NCBI RefSeq assembly: GCF_030409845.1
Contig: NZ_JAUFQQ010000003.1
Location: 2,294,001-2,358,000 of the forward strand
DNA length: 64,000 nt
Source of the DNA: Flavobacterium branchiarum
Lineage (GTDB): Bacteria > Bacteroidota > Bacteroidia > Flavobacteriales > Flavobacteriaceae
Reading direction: 5' to 3'
Below, piece after piece: positions 41,958 through 51,136 of the stretch. The position numbers and the translations under genes are program-made. The first letter of the stretch is position 1. Each line of letters opens with the position of its first letter. The notes beneath the pieces are model-generated. The model was not told the DNA's origin, did no database searches, and saw nothing but the letters and a program-made list of their open reading frames with translations.

Positions 41958-42190
41958 GAAAAAAAATCAAAAACAAAAACAATTTGGTACTTATAGGAAC
42001 CATGCCAACACCTCATTATTGAGGGTGTTGAACCGTTTTTACAACTTAATAGGAACCTTTTGTTTTGATATCTTTCAATGTTCAAAAGCGGAGCATGAGA
42101 AACTACAGATCGTGTTCGCAAATATTAGGGTTTGAATTCTAGATTATTTTATTGTTTACAACTAATTTAATTTAAAATATCACTATCTCA
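41958..42190 (+). promoter_or_regulatory. Long leader of the arginine decarboxylase gene
   Basis: About 230 transcribed bases before the start codon. It contains the stem AACACC...GGTGTT (~42009-42030), two copies of ATAGGAACC (~41994 and ~42049) on either side of it, and a 59-codon open frame starting with GTG at 41956. A leader this long before a polyamine gene suggests RNA-based feedback control. No known riboswitch was recognised. Confidence 0.5.
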
Positions 42191-43594
42191 ATGAATACAA
42201 AATATTCTGATTTAATAAATCAAACCTATTACTTTCCTCAAGAGGAATTTACTTTAAACAAAGACAACCTTAATTTCCATAACATCGATTTGATGAAATT
42301 GGTTGAAAAATATGGTACGCCATTAAAATTCACCTATTTACCTCAAATTTCTAACAACATCAACAAAGCAAAAAGTTGGTTTAGAAAATCGATGGAAAAA
42401 AACAAATACGAAGCAAAATACTATTACTGCTATTGTACTAAAAGTTCTCATTTTGAATTCATAATGAATGAAGCTTTCAAGAACAACATTCACATAGAGA
42501 CATCATCTGCATTTGACATTAATATTGCAGAGAATTTATTGGAAAACGGTAAAATCAATAAAAACACTTACATTATCTGTAACGGTTTCAAAAGAGATCA
42601 ATACGTTACAAATATTGCAAGATTAATAAACAATGGTCATAAAAACACCATTCCGATAATTGATAACTACGAAGAACTTGATTTACTTCAAGCAGAAATC
42701 AAAGGAAAATTCAAAATCGGAATCCGAATTGCTGCTGAAGAAGAACCAAAATTTGAGTTCTATACTTCAAGATTAGGAATAGGATACAAAAATATTGTTC
42801 CTTTTTACAAAAAAGAAATCAAAGAAAACAAAAATTTAGAAGTGAAAATGCTACACTTCTTTATTAATACTGGTATCAACGACAATGCATATTACTGGAA
42901 CGAATTAGTAAAATGTATTAAAGTTTATGTAGCTTTGAAAAAGGAATGCCCTACTCTTGATGGTTTAAATATCGGTGGAGGGTTCCCAATCAAAAACTCA
43001 TTGGCTTTTGAGTACGATTACCAATATATGATTGATGAAATTATCAATCAAATTAAAATTGCTTGTGATGAAGCTGAAGTAGATGTCCCTAATATCTTTA
43101 CTGAATTTGGTTCATTTACCGTAGGTGAAAGTGGAGGTGCTATTTATCAGATTTTGTACCAAAAACAACAAAATGACAGAGAAAAATGGAACATGATCGA
43201 TTCGTCTTTCATTACCACTTTACCTGACACATGGGCAATCAACAAAAGATTTATTATGCTAGCTGTAAACCGCTGGAATGATGCTTACGAACGGGTTCTA
43301 TTAGGCGGACTTACTTGTGATAGTGACGATTATTACAACTCCGAGCAAAATATGAATGCTATTTATTTACCTAAATACAACAAAGAAAAACCTTTGTACA
43401 TAGGCTTCTTCAATACAGGAGCGTATCAAGAAACAATTGGAGGTTATGGAGGATTACACCACTGTTTAATTCCACAACCAAAGCATATTTTAATTGATAG
43501 AGACGAAAATGGATTTTTGGCTACTGAGGTGTTTTCTCAAGAACAAACATCAGATGAAGTATTAAAGATATTAGGGTACAGTAAAAAACAATAA
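42191..43594 (+). CDS. speA: Arginine decarboxylase, Bacteroidota type (alanine-racemase fold)
   Basis: 467 residues. It belongs to the PLP-dependent fold III decarboxylases: the Lys of YYYCYCTKSSHFEF is the expected PLP lysine, and ETSSAFDINIAENLL, HFFINTGINDNAYYW, LDGLNIGGGFPIKNS, FTEFGSFTVGESGG and the late GGLTCDSDDYYN and GAYQETIGGYGGLHHCL match the arginine/diaminopimelate group, the last being the Cys-Asp active-site loop from the partner subunit. It converts arginine to agmatine, the first step to putrescine. It starts the cluster with a deoxyhypusine-synthase-like gene 96 bases on. Gene symbol is by family convention. Confidence 0.88.
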   Translation: MNTKYSDLINQTYYFPQEEFTLNKDNLNFHNIDLMKLVEKYGTPLKFTYLPQISNNINKAKSWFRKSMEKNKYEAKYYYCYCTKSSHFEFIMNEAFKNNIHIETSSAFDINIAENLLENGKINKNTYIICNGFKRDQYVTNIARLINNGHKNTIPIIDNYEELDLLQAEIKGKFKIGIRIAAEEEPKFEFYTSRLGIGYKNIVPFYKKEIKENKNLEVKMLHFFINTGINDNAYYWNELVKCIKVYVALKKECPTLDGLNIGGGFPIKNSLAFEYDYQYMIDEIINQIKIACDEAEVDVPNIFTEFGSFTVGESGGAIYQILYQKQQNDREKWNMIDSSFITTLPDTWAINKRFIMLAVNRWNDAYERVLLGGLTCDSDDYYNSEQNMNAIYLPKYNKEKPLYIGFFNTGAYQETIGGYGGLHHCLIPQPKHILIDRDENGFLATEVFSQEQTSDEVLKILGYSKKQ

Positions 43595-43646
43595 AAAAAT
43601 TCGCAAATCACACTAAATTATTATAAAATTTACTAATTTGCATAAC

Positions 43647-43660
43647 AACCTTTAAAGGTT
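43647..43660. promoter_or_regulatory. Palindrome before the deoxyhypusine-synthase-like gene
   Basis: AACCTTTAAAGGTT, a 14-base perfect palindrome followed by TTAACCTTTAAAAAC, lies 30 bases before the ATG. It may be an operator or mRNA stem. Confidence 0.4.
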
Positions 43661-43690
43661 TTAACCTTTAAAAACATAAAAAGAGAAAAA

Positions 43691-44659
43691 ATGAAAGGAC
43701 CAATTAGTCAGTTTATTGAGAAACATTATTTACACTTTAACTCTGCATCACTAGTAGATGCTGCAAAAGCATACGAACAACAATTGGCTAATGGTGCCAA
43801 AATGATGGTAAGTATGGCTGGTGCAATGAGTACTGCCGAAATTGGAAAGATTTTCGCCGAGATCATTCGTCAGGATAAAGTTCAAATTATTTCTTGTACA
43901 GGAGCAAATCTTGAAGAAGATATCATGAACCTAGTAGCGCACTCTCACTACGAAAGAGTACCAAACTACCGTGACTTAACTCCTCAAGATGAGTGGGATT
44001 TATTAGAAAGAGGATTAAACAGAGTTACAGATACTTGTATTCCTGAGCATGAAGCATTCCGTCGTTTGCAAAAACATATCTACAAAATATGGAAAGATGC
44101 AGATGATAAAGGTGAGCGTTATTTCCCACATGAATTCATGTACAAAATGTTACTTTCTGGAGTGTTAGAAGAATACTACGAAATTGACTTAAAAGATAGC
44201 TGGATGTATGCTGCAGCTGAGAAAAATTTACCTATTATTGTACCAGGATGGGAAGATAGCACAATGGGTAATATCTTTGCTTCATACGTAATCAAAGGTG
44301 AATTAAAAGCATCTACAATGAAATCTGGAATCGAATACATGGTTTTCTTATCAGATTGGTATCCAAAAAACAGTACTAACGGAATTGGATTTTTTCAAAT
44401 CGGTGGTGGTATTGCTGGAGATTTCCCAATTTGTGTGGTACCAATGCTATACCAAGACATGGAAATGCATGATGTTCCATTTTGGAGCTATTTCTGCCAA
44501 ATTTCAGATTCAACAACCAGTTACGGTTCTTATTCTGGAGCAGTTCCTAATGAAAAAATTACTTGGGGTAAATTAGATATCAAAACTCCAAAATTCATTA
44601 TTGAGTCAGACGCTACCATTGTAGCACCATTAATTTTTGCATATTTATTAGATTTATAG
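43691..44659 (+). CDS. Deoxyhypusine-synthase-like protein
   Basis: 322 residues of the deoxyhypusine synthase family. NAD-site segments are clear (MMVSMAGAMSTAEIGKIFAEII; ISCTGANLEED), as are GWEDSTMGNIFASY, the GGG of FFQIGGGIAGDFPI, and near the end NEKITWGKLD, where the Lys of WGK is the catalytic lysine that accepts the butylamine group. Bacteria lack eIF5A, the substrate of the eukaryotic enzyme, and bacterial members are thought to transfer aminobutyl groups to polyamines such as homospermidine. Its place behind arginine decarboxylase supports a polyamine role. Confidence 0.9.
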   Translation: MKGPISQFIEKHYLHFNSASLVDAAKAYEQQLANGAKMMVSMAGAMSTAEIGKIFAEIIRQDKVQIISCTGANLEEDIMNLVAHSHYERVPNYRDLTPQDEWDLLERGLNRVTDTCIPEHEAFRRLQKHIYKIWKDADDKGERYFPHEFMYKMLLSGVLEEYYEIDLKDSWMYAAAEKNLPIIVPGWEDSTMGNIFASYVIKGELKASTMKSGIEYMVFLSDWYPKNSTNGIGFFQIGGGIAGDFPICVVPMLYQDMEMHDVPFWSYFCQISDSTTSYGSYSGAVPNEKITWGKLDIKTPKFIIESDATIVAPLIFAYLLDL

Positions 44660-44668
44660 AATAACTTT

Positions 44669-45070
44669 ATGAAAAGAGTAATAGTTGATTACGCTAAACT
44701 TACCAATGAAATTTTAAACTTATTAGTTGAAAAATTTCCTGATGGTTATGATGATTCGGATGTTATCCGTTTTAGAAATGCTAAAAACGAATTGATAGAA
44801 GCTGTTGAAGTACGCACAGAGGACACTATTTATTTAGTGAAAATCAGTACAAAACTTGCTGATAGAATTGAAAATTACGATGAAGATGATGAAATCGACG
44901 CAGACGTTGACACAATCGAGCCAATTAAAGGTCTTGATTTAGAAGATGATGCAGACGACGAAGATGAAGACGAGAATCTGGACAAACCAGATCTTGATGG
45001 AGATGATGACGACGAAGACAATGACAAAGACATCGCCGATGAGGATGATGACGAAGATGATGAAGATTAA
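44669..45070 (+). CDS. Small protein with long acidic tail
   Basis: 133 residues. Residues 1-70 are a compact domain (MKRVIVDYAKLTNEILNLL; RNAKNELIEAVEVRTEDTIYLVKIS). Residues ~72-133 are almost entirely Asp and Glu, giving an extreme acidic tail. It starts 9 bases after the deoxyhypusine-synthase-like gene and is probably co-transcribed. The tail could bind cations such as polyamines or mimic nucleic acid, but the function is unknown. Conserved as a hypothetical protein in flavobacteria as far as I know. Confidence 0.75.
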   Translation: MKRVIVDYAKLTNEILNLLVEKFPDGYDDSDVIRFRNAKNELIEAVEVRTEDTIYLVKISTKLADRIENYDEDDEIDADVDTIEPIKGLDLEDDADDEDEDENLDKPDLDGDDDDEDNDKDIADEDDDEDDED

Positions 45071-45092
45071 TTAATCTGAATATTTCAAAATA

Positions 45093-45124
45093 AAAAAAGG
45101 AACTCGTACATGAGTTCCTTTTTT
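45093..45124. terminator. Terminator of the polyamine cluster
   Basis: AAAAAAGGAACTC (45093-45105), 6-base loop, GAGTTCCTTTTTT (45112-45124). Confidence 0.93.
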
Positions 45125-45158
45125 ATTTAGTAAATTACCTACAAAAAAATACCGTTCG

Positions 45159-47270
45159 ATGGATACCGCGTTATTACATACAAAACTAAAAGAAAATTTT
45201 GGATTCGAAAAATTCAGACCTAACCAAGAAGATATTATAAACACAATTCTTTCTGGTCAGGACACCTTAGCTATCATGCCTACAGGTGGTGGAAAATCAA
45301 TCTGCTTTCAATTACCAGCTTTATTGTTACCCGGAATCACAATAGTCATTTCTCCTCTTATTGCTTTAATGAAGGATCAAGTTGACAGTTTAAGAGCAAA
45401 CGGAATTACTGCCTGCTTTATAAACAGCAGTCAAACCGAGAAAGAACAACAATTTTACATGGAAAGTCTAAAAGACAATACCATAAAATTAGTTTATATT
45501 GCTCCAGAGAGTTTATCTTATCTTGACATACTTTTTAATCAACTAACAGTAAGCTTAATAGCAATAGATGAAGCACATTGTATCTCATCTTGGGGTCATG
45601 ATTTTCGTCCAGCATATACCAATTTAGGGTATTTAAAAAATCGCTTCCCCTCTACTCCTGTTTTAGCATTAACAGCCACTGCAGATAAAGCAACTAGAAC
45701 TGATATAACAAAACAGCTTAATTTAAACAACCCTAAAACGGTTGTTGCTTCTTTTGATAGAAAAAATTTAAGTCTAGAAGTTCGACCTGCTCTCGACAGA
45801 GTAAAACAAATAATAGATTTTATTGAAACTAAACCCAATGAATCTGGAATTGTGTATTGCCTAAGCAGAAAAACTACCGAAGAACTTGCCCAGAAATTAA
45901 AGAAGAAAGGAATCAATGCCAAAGCCTATCATGCGGGCTTGGATAGCAAACTGCGCTCAAAAACTCAAGACGATTTTATTAACGATGATTGTCAAATAGT
46001 TTGTGCTACAATTGCCTTTGGAATGGGAATCGATAAATCGAATGTTCGTTGGGTAATTCATTACAATTTACCAAAAAACATTGAAGGCTATTATCAAGAA
46101 ATTGGAAGAGCGGGTCGAGATGGTTTACCATCGGAAACGATTCTATTCGAGAGCTACAGTGATGTCATACAATTGCAAAAATTTGCTTCGGAAGGATTAA
46201 ACGCCGAAGTACAACTAGCAAAACTAGAACGAATGAAACAATATGCGGATGCTTTGAGCTGCCGTAGAAAAATATTACTTTCTTATTTTGGTGAATTAGT
46301 TAATGAAAATTGTGGTAATTGTGACATTTGTAAAAATCCACCTCGCTTTTTTGACGGAACACTCATAGCACAAAAGGCGCTTTCGGCAATTACACGCTTA
46401 CAAGAAAAAGAGACATTACCAGTAATTGTAGATTTTCTTAAGGGTTCTAAAAATGCGCACATATACGAAAACGATTATCAGAATCTAAAAACTTACGGAA
46501 TTGGTACCGATATTTCATGGTATGATTGGAATCAATATCTAATTCAACTAATAAATCTAGGCTATTGCGAAATTGCTTTTCATCAGCATAATAAAATTTT
46601 ACTGACTCCTTTTGCAAAAAAAGTACTATTTGAAGGTGAAAAAGTAAAACTTACAACTGTTGTTAAAAAAGCTACTGAAACCATCGAAATAAAGGAAAAA
46701 GCAACCAAAACCAAGCCGAATTCTCTTTTTGAAATACTCCGTCAATTGCGATATAACATTGCAAAAGAGGAAGAAGTTCCCGCTTATGTAATTTTTAGTG
46801 ATGCCGTTTTAAGACAAATGGAAACATTACGTCCAATGAGCGATGATGAACTTATAGTTATCGACGGAGTTGGAAAAGCTAAACTTGAAAAATACGGTCC
46901 TGATTTTGTAAACGCTATAATTGAGTTTCAAAAAAACAAAAAAAAGCCTCTAGCAAAATCGAAGAAAGAAAGCACAACCTATAAAGTAACACTAGAATTA
47001 TTTCAAGAAGGAATATCTATTGAGGCAATTGCTAAGAAAAGAAAATTAGGTATTTCAACAATTGCATCACACTTAGCAAAGCTATACGTAGATGGACACG
47101 ACATTGATTTATCTGATTACGTTTCTGATCCTGAAATTTTCAAAATTAGAAACGCACAAGTAAAACTAGAATATCCAGATACGCTAAAACCTTATTATGA
47201 CTTTCTAGAAGAACAGATTTCTTATGATAAAATAAGATTAGGTCTTGCTATAATTGAGAAGAACTATTAA
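45159..47270 (+). CDS. recQ: ATP-dependent DNA helicase RecQ
   Basis: 703 residues. Walker A is in MPTGGGKSICFQLP (about 40-53), the Walker B motif is IDEAHCISSWGHDFRP, and the second RecA domain has GIVYCLSRKTTEELA and the arginine-finger motif QEIGRAGRDGLPS. The RecQ C-terminal zinc site is SCRRKILLSYFG then CGNCDIC, followed by a winged helix. An HRDC domain lies near 515-595 (LFEILRQLRYNIAKEEEVPAYVIFSD split). The last ~100 residues hold an extra helix-turn-helix-like part, as in the longer Bacteroidota RecQ. It unwinds DNA 3' to 5' in repair. Confidence 0.96.
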   Translation: MDTALLHTKLKENFGFEKFRPNQEDIINTILSGQDTLAIMPTGGGKSICFQLPALLLPGITIVISPLIALMKDQVDSLRANGITACFINSSQTEKEQQFYMESLKDNTIKLVYIAPESLSYLDILFNQLTVSLIAIDEAHCISSWGHDFRPAYTNLGYLKNRFPSTPVLALTATADKATRTDITKQLNLNNPKTVVASFDRKNLSLEVRPALDRVKQIIDFIETKPNESGIVYCLSRKTTEELAQKLKKKGINAKAYHAGLDSKLRSKTQDDFINDDCQIVCATIAFGMGIDKSNVRWVIHYNLPKNIEGYYQEIGRAGRDGLPSETILFESYSDVIQLQKFASEGLNAEVQLAKLERMKQYADALSCRRKILLSYFGELVNENCGNCDICKNPPRFFDGTLIAQKALSAITRLQEKETLPVIVDFLKGSKNAHIYENDYQNLKTYGIGTDISWYDWNQYLIQLINLGYCEIAFHQHNKILLTPFAKKVLFEGEKVKLTTVVKKATETIEIKEKATKTKPNSLFEILRQLRYNIAKEEEVPAYVIFSDAVLRQMETLRPMSDDELIVIDGVGKAKLEKYGPDFVNAIIEFQKNKKKPLAKSKKESTTYKVTLELFQEGISIEAIAKKRKLGISTIASHLAKLYVDGHDIDLSDYVSDPEIFKIRNAQVKLEYPDTLKPYYDFLEEQISYDKIRLGLAIIEKNY

Positions 47271-47314
47271 AAACAATAGCAAATCAGAAGATTACAAATA
47301 AGTCTAAATAATAA

Positions 47315-47347
47315 AAAAGCCTGTGAAATTCTATTTCACAGGCTTTT
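47315..47347. terminator. Bidirectional terminator between recQ and the ppc-DinB pair
   Basis: AAAAGCCTGTGAAAT (47315-47329), 3-base loop, ATTTCACAGGCTTTT (47333-47347). Confidence 0.95.
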
Positions 47348-47373
47348 GACTTTATACTGTAGCGTATTAAAAA

Positions 47374-47889
47374 CTACAAATATCTTTCTTGAAAAACTTT
47401 TTGGTGATGCTTTTGGTGACCAATGATAATAAAACCTAAAGCCCTAACCGATATCTGATTGTTAGAAGCTGTACCAACTCTTTTAAGCTGTTCTTCAGAC
47501 AAGCTTTTATAGAATAATAAATTGGAATGTCTTACAGCAGAAAGCTCTGTCAATAAGTCTTGAAGACCTCTTGCATTTGCATTCGTATTGTCTACATAAT
47601 CATTTTCTTCAAAACTTGCTAATGCTGTTTTATCATTTCTAGAAAAACGTAAAGCACGATACGCAAAAATTCGTTCCGTATCAATTACATGCTGAATAAT
47701 TTCTTTGATTGTCCATTTTCCCTCAGCGTAACGATAATCGAATTTATCCATCGGGATATTTTGAACAAACCTTATAAAATCATGCAACGAAATTTCCAAC
47801 TCTTCAATCAAATTTACATTGCCAGCTTCTTGGACATAAGTTTTAAATCCACCTGAATATTCATTTTCTAATAATTGTGATGCCATCAT
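47374..47889 (-). CDS. DinB-family protein
   Basis: 171 residues of the DinB/DfrA four-helix metal-binding family. The likely metal-binding histidines are in WTIKEIIQHVIDTER and in the late GFIIIGHQKHHQKVF. These are thiol-dependent hydrolases or transferases in characterised relatives, not the DNA polymerase also called DinB. The gene starts 11 bases after the phosphoenolpyruvate carboxylase stop and is co-transcribed with it. Confidence 0.88.
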   Translation of the reverse strand: MMASQLLENEYSGGFKTYVQEAGNVNLIEELEISLHDFIRFVQNIPMDKFDYRYAEGKWTIKEIIQHVIDTERIFAYRALRFSRNDKTALASFEENDYVDNTNANARGLQDLLTELSAVRHSNLLFYKSLSEEQLKRVGTASNNQISVRALGFIIIGHQKHHQKVFQERYL

Positions 47890-47900
47890 AATAATTAAAT

Positions 47901-50486
47901 TTAAGCTGAGTTTCTACTAGCATTCGTATTTCCAAAAAGAGAACGTGTTACTATTTTCTCATATACCTTAATCAATTCTTCATCGACTTGATCTTGTTTG
48001 TTTAATTCATTAATTCTCAATAAAGCATATTGCTGTATTGTTAACAATGGCAACACAATACGCTCTCTTATTTGAATAGATGCTTTACCATCAGGATAAT
48101 TCTCCATTAACTCTTTATGTCCTGCTATTTTCAATAACAAACGTTTTGTTTCCGAAAACTCATCAAAGATAATTTGCCAAAACTCTCCAAATTCAGGATC
48201 TTTTCTCATGTATGCCGTCAATGGTAAAAATGATTTTGCCAATGACATCATACTATTTTCTAACAAGGTTTTAAAGAACAATGAATTATCATATAAGTCT
48301 TGTACTTTCTCCCATTGATTTGTTTCCTCAAAATGCCTCAAAGCAGAACCAACCCCAAAGAATCCTGGTACGTTTTGTTTTAATTGACTCCAAGAACCAA
48401 CAAACGGTATCGCACGCAAATCAGCAAAATCTAAATTATCTGATTTACTTCTTTTAGATGGTCGACTTCCTATGTTTGTTTTAGAGTAATATTTTAAAGT
48501 ACTCATCTTCTCTAAATATGGAATGAATTTAGGATGATTCTTAAAGCTTAAATATTTTTGATATCCAAAGTCCGCTAATTGATCTAAAATATCTTTTTCA
48601 TCTACAGTCAATTCATTTTTAGCCTTACTAAACACCTGATTTGTAACTCCAGCACTCAATAAATTCTCTAGATTATAACGACAAGAATCCAATGTTCCAA
48701 AATTAGAACTAATCGTTTGCCCTTGAACTGTAATCTGAATTTCGTTGTTTTCGATTTTTGGACCTAATGAAGCATAGAATTTATGTGTTTTTCCTCCTCC
48801 ACGAGCAGGTGGTCCACCACGTCCGTCAAAGAAAATAGCATTAATTCCGTATTTTCTTGAAATCTCAGTAAGCGATTCTTTAGCCCTGTAAATACTCCAG
48901 TTTGCCATTAAATACCCACCATCTTTTGTACCATCAGAGAAACCTAACATTATAGTTTGTTTATTTCCTCTTTCGGCCAAATGCTTTGCATACTCTGGAT
49001 TTGTATACAATTGCTCCATAATTTCATGTGCTTTTTGTAAATCATCAACAGATTCAAAAAGCGGAATGATATCAACCGTTGGACTATCCCAATTATTTAA
49101 TCGGATTAAAGCAAAAGTCTCCATTACATTCAGTGCACTTTCATTATTACTGATTATGTAACGATTTGCCCCAAACTCCCCATTATTCTCCTGAATGACT
49201 TTAATAGCTTGTATAGACTCAATTGTTGATTTCGTAATTTCGTTTTCAAAAACATTTGAATCAAGATTCCCTTTTACTTTTGAAAGTACTACTATCTTTT
49301 CATTCTCTGACAAATCATAGTAATTAGCAGGAAAAACAGAAGAATCTGACTTAAGGTAATACGTCACAACATCTTTAAAAACAGCATCATGTATTTTACT
49401 ATTCTGACGAATATCTAATGTTGCAAAGTAAAAACCAAACAAGTTTATTTTGATTAACAAAGCTTCTAACTCATCTAAATACAATGACTGATGTTTCTCA
49501 ATGATAATCTCTTTAATCTTATTTAACTGCGTCTTAAACTCTTCAAGAGTAATATAAATCTCTCCTTTCGAATAAAAAACAGAACGATATAATTTAAATT
49601 CAAGATCAGACACCAAAGTATCAACTCCTGCAAATGTCAATTTCCTTTTTAAGTTTCGTATTTCAACATAGTAACATTTAAGAATCGAAGTTCTCAAACG
49701 TTCTGCTACTTTTAATGTAATAGCAGTTGTTACAAATGGATTCCCATCACGATCTCCTCCTGGCCAGAACCCAAGCTTAACTAAAGGATTCTGAATCGAT
49801 TTACCGTGAAAAATATTTTTTTGAAGGTAATGCACTATTTCTCCCGAAGTTTCATAGAACACATTCTCCAAATACCAAATCAAACTAACTGCTTCATCAT
49901 AAGGATTAGGCTTTTCGTTTTGTATAAATGGAGTTTTCCCTAATTGAGCTAATAATTTTTTAATTTTAAGCAGATCATTAGAACGAATAGCTTCTGTCAA
50001 ATCATTAATAATTCCCAATACAGGACCTGGGTAAAACTGTGTAGGATGCGCTGTTAAAACAGTACGAACATTAAAGTTTTCCAAAAACTCAATTAACTCC
50101 TCTTCCATCTCTTTAGCATCCGTTTTCTCTTTGATATCACGAAGCGAACCTCTTCCCTCCATGTTATTCACCGTTGGAAAAGCAGCGTCTTCTATAGCAT
50201 CAAATAACACTATCTGACGTTCGATGTATTGAATAAATCGAAACATCAAGTCGATTTTATCCGTCTCAGAAGCATCGTTTAGGTATTTTCCTGAGAAAAA
50301 ATCTACAATCTCTTTAGGAGTTTCTTGTTTTTTAAAACCCGTTTCACAAACCTCTGTAAACAAAGGAAGCAAAACCCCAGTATTATCAATAGAGTCAAAA
50401 GGCAAAGTAATAAAGACACTATTATAAATATGGTATTTAGAAAGAACGTCTTGATTGAAACGTTCAATTTTTGGAAGCGTATACAT
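47901..50486 (-). CDS. ppc: Phosphoenolpyruvate carboxylase
   Basis: 861 residues. It fixes bicarbonate onto phosphoenolpyruvate to make oxaloacetate, refilling the citrate cycle. The catalytic His is in RTVLTAHPTQFYPGP, and other landmarks are LGFWPGGDRDGNPFVT, MLGFSDGTKDGGYLMANW and the active-site loop FFDGRGGPPARGGGKTH. Most enzymes read GRGGTVGRGG at the latter, so PPA is an unusual variant. The chain ends SRNSA, where classical enzymes end NTG. Both may be features of the Bacteroidota branch. It is followed by a DinB-family gene. Confidence 0.95.
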   Translation of the reverse strand: MYTLPKIERFNQDVLSKYHIYNSVFITLPFDSIDNTGVLLPLFTEVCETGFKKQETPKEIVDFFSGKYLNDASETDKIDLMFRFIQYIERQIVLFDAIEDAAFPTVNNMEGRGSLRDIKEKTDAKEMEEELIEFLENFNVRTVLTAHPTQFYPGPVLGIINDLTEAIRSNDLLKIKKLLAQLGKTPFIQNEKPNPYDEAVSLIWYLENVFYETSGEIVHYLQKNIFHGKSIQNPLVKLGFWPGGDRDGNPFVTTAITLKVAERLRTSILKCYYVEIRNLKRKLTFAGVDTLVSDLEFKLYRSVFYSKGEIYITLEEFKTQLNKIKEIIIEKHQSLYLDELEALLIKINLFGFYFATLDIRQNSKIHDAVFKDVVTYYLKSDSSVFPANYYDLSENEKIVVLSKVKGNLDSNVFENEITKSTIESIQAIKVIQENNGEFGANRYIISNNESALNVMETFALIRLNNWDSPTVDIIPLFESVDDLQKAHEIMEQLYTNPEYAKHLAERGNKQTIMLGFSDGTKDGGYLMANWSIYRAKESLTEISRKYGINAIFFDGRGGPPARGGGKTHKFYASLGPKIENNEIQITVQGQTISSNFGTLDSCRYNLENLLSAGVTNQVFSKAKNELTVDEKDILDQLADFGYQKYLSFKNHPKFIPYLEKMSTLKYYSKTNIGSRPSKRSKSDNLDFADLRAIPFVGSWSQLKQNVPGFFGVGSALRHFEETNQWEKVQDLYDNSLFFKTLLENSMMSLAKSFLPLTAYMRKDPEFGEFWQIIFDEFSETKRLLLKIAGHKELMENYPDGKASIQIRERIVLPLLTIQQYALLRINELNKQDQVDEELIKVYEKIVTRSLFGNTNASRNSA

Positions 50487-50529
50487 AATGCGTTATAGTT
50501 GGTTGGTTGTTAGTTAATTTTTCATAAAA

Positions 50530-50551
50530 AAACCCCAAGAAAAACTTGAGG
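50530..50551 (-). terminator. Terminator of the Lrp-family gene
   Basis: On the minus strand AACCTCAAG, a 5-base loop and CTTGGGGTT (one T-G pair) are followed by a run of T, 30 bases after the stop codon. Confidence 0.85.
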
Positions 50552-50579
50552 TTATATTCAATATAGCATTCAAGATCAA

Positions 50580-51059
50580 TTACATATTTTTAAAAATAGT
50601 ATGCATCAAACGCTTTTTATCATTAATACTTTCTTCTAACGAAATCATAGTTTCAGTTCTATAAACTCCTTCGATATCGTCAATCATAAAAATAACTTCT
50701 TTCGCATGTTTAGTATCTTTTGCTCTAATTTTACAGAAAATATTGAATTTACCTGTAGTCACAGAAGCAACAGTTACGAAAGGAATTTGATTGATACGCT
50801 CTAAAACGAATTTAGTTTGAGATGTATTATTAAGGAAAACACCCACATAAGCTATAAATGAATACCCTAATTTATCATAATCCAATGCCAACGAAGATCC
50901 CATTATAATTCCGGCATCTTCCATTTTTTTCACTCTCACATGCACTGTTCCTGCAGATATCAATAATTTTTTTGCAATGTCAGTAAACGGTACTCTTGTG
51001 TTGTCTATCAACATGTCTAATATCTGGTGATCTACTTCATCCAAACGAAATTTACTCAT
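50580..51059 (-). CDS. Lrp/AsnC-family transcriptional regulator
   Basis: 159 residues. A winged helix-turn-helix lies at the start (LDEVDHQILDMLIDNTRVPF, then KLLISAGTVHVRVKKMEDAGII), followed by a RAM/AsnC ligand domain (~65-145) with VASVTTGKFNIFCKIRAKD. Such regulators form octamers and bind amino acids. It sits between ppc and an M14 peptidase, all on the minus strand, but with enough spacing to be independent. Confidence 0.93.
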   Translation of the reverse strand: MSKFRLDEVDHQILDMLIDNTRVPFTDIAKKLLISAGTVHVRVKKMEDAGIIMGSSLALDYDKLGYSFIAYVGVFLNNTSQTKFVLERINQIPFVTVASVTTGKFNIFCKIRAKDTKHAKEVIFMIDDIEGVYRTETMISLEESINDKKRLMHTIFKNM

Positions 51060-51136
51060 AGTTCTTTAATTAATATTACTAATTACTATTACAAAGTATA
51101 AAAATATATATAAAAAATAACAAAACGACAAAAAGA

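Noticed and set aside
41906..42121. 71-codon minus-strand open frame in the leader of the arginine decarboxylase gene
   Set aside because: It overlaps the plus-strand promoter and leader, has no homology feature and no start context.
41956..42135. 59-codon plus-strand frame starting with GTG at the 5' end of the same leader
   Set aside because: The GTG would be at or before the predicted transcription start. It is kept only as a possible leader-peptide idea within the leader entry, not as a gene.
47374..47889. DNA polymerase IV from the name DinB
   Set aside because: The protein is the unrelated 171-residue DinB/DfrA metal-binding four-helix family with no polymerase motifs.
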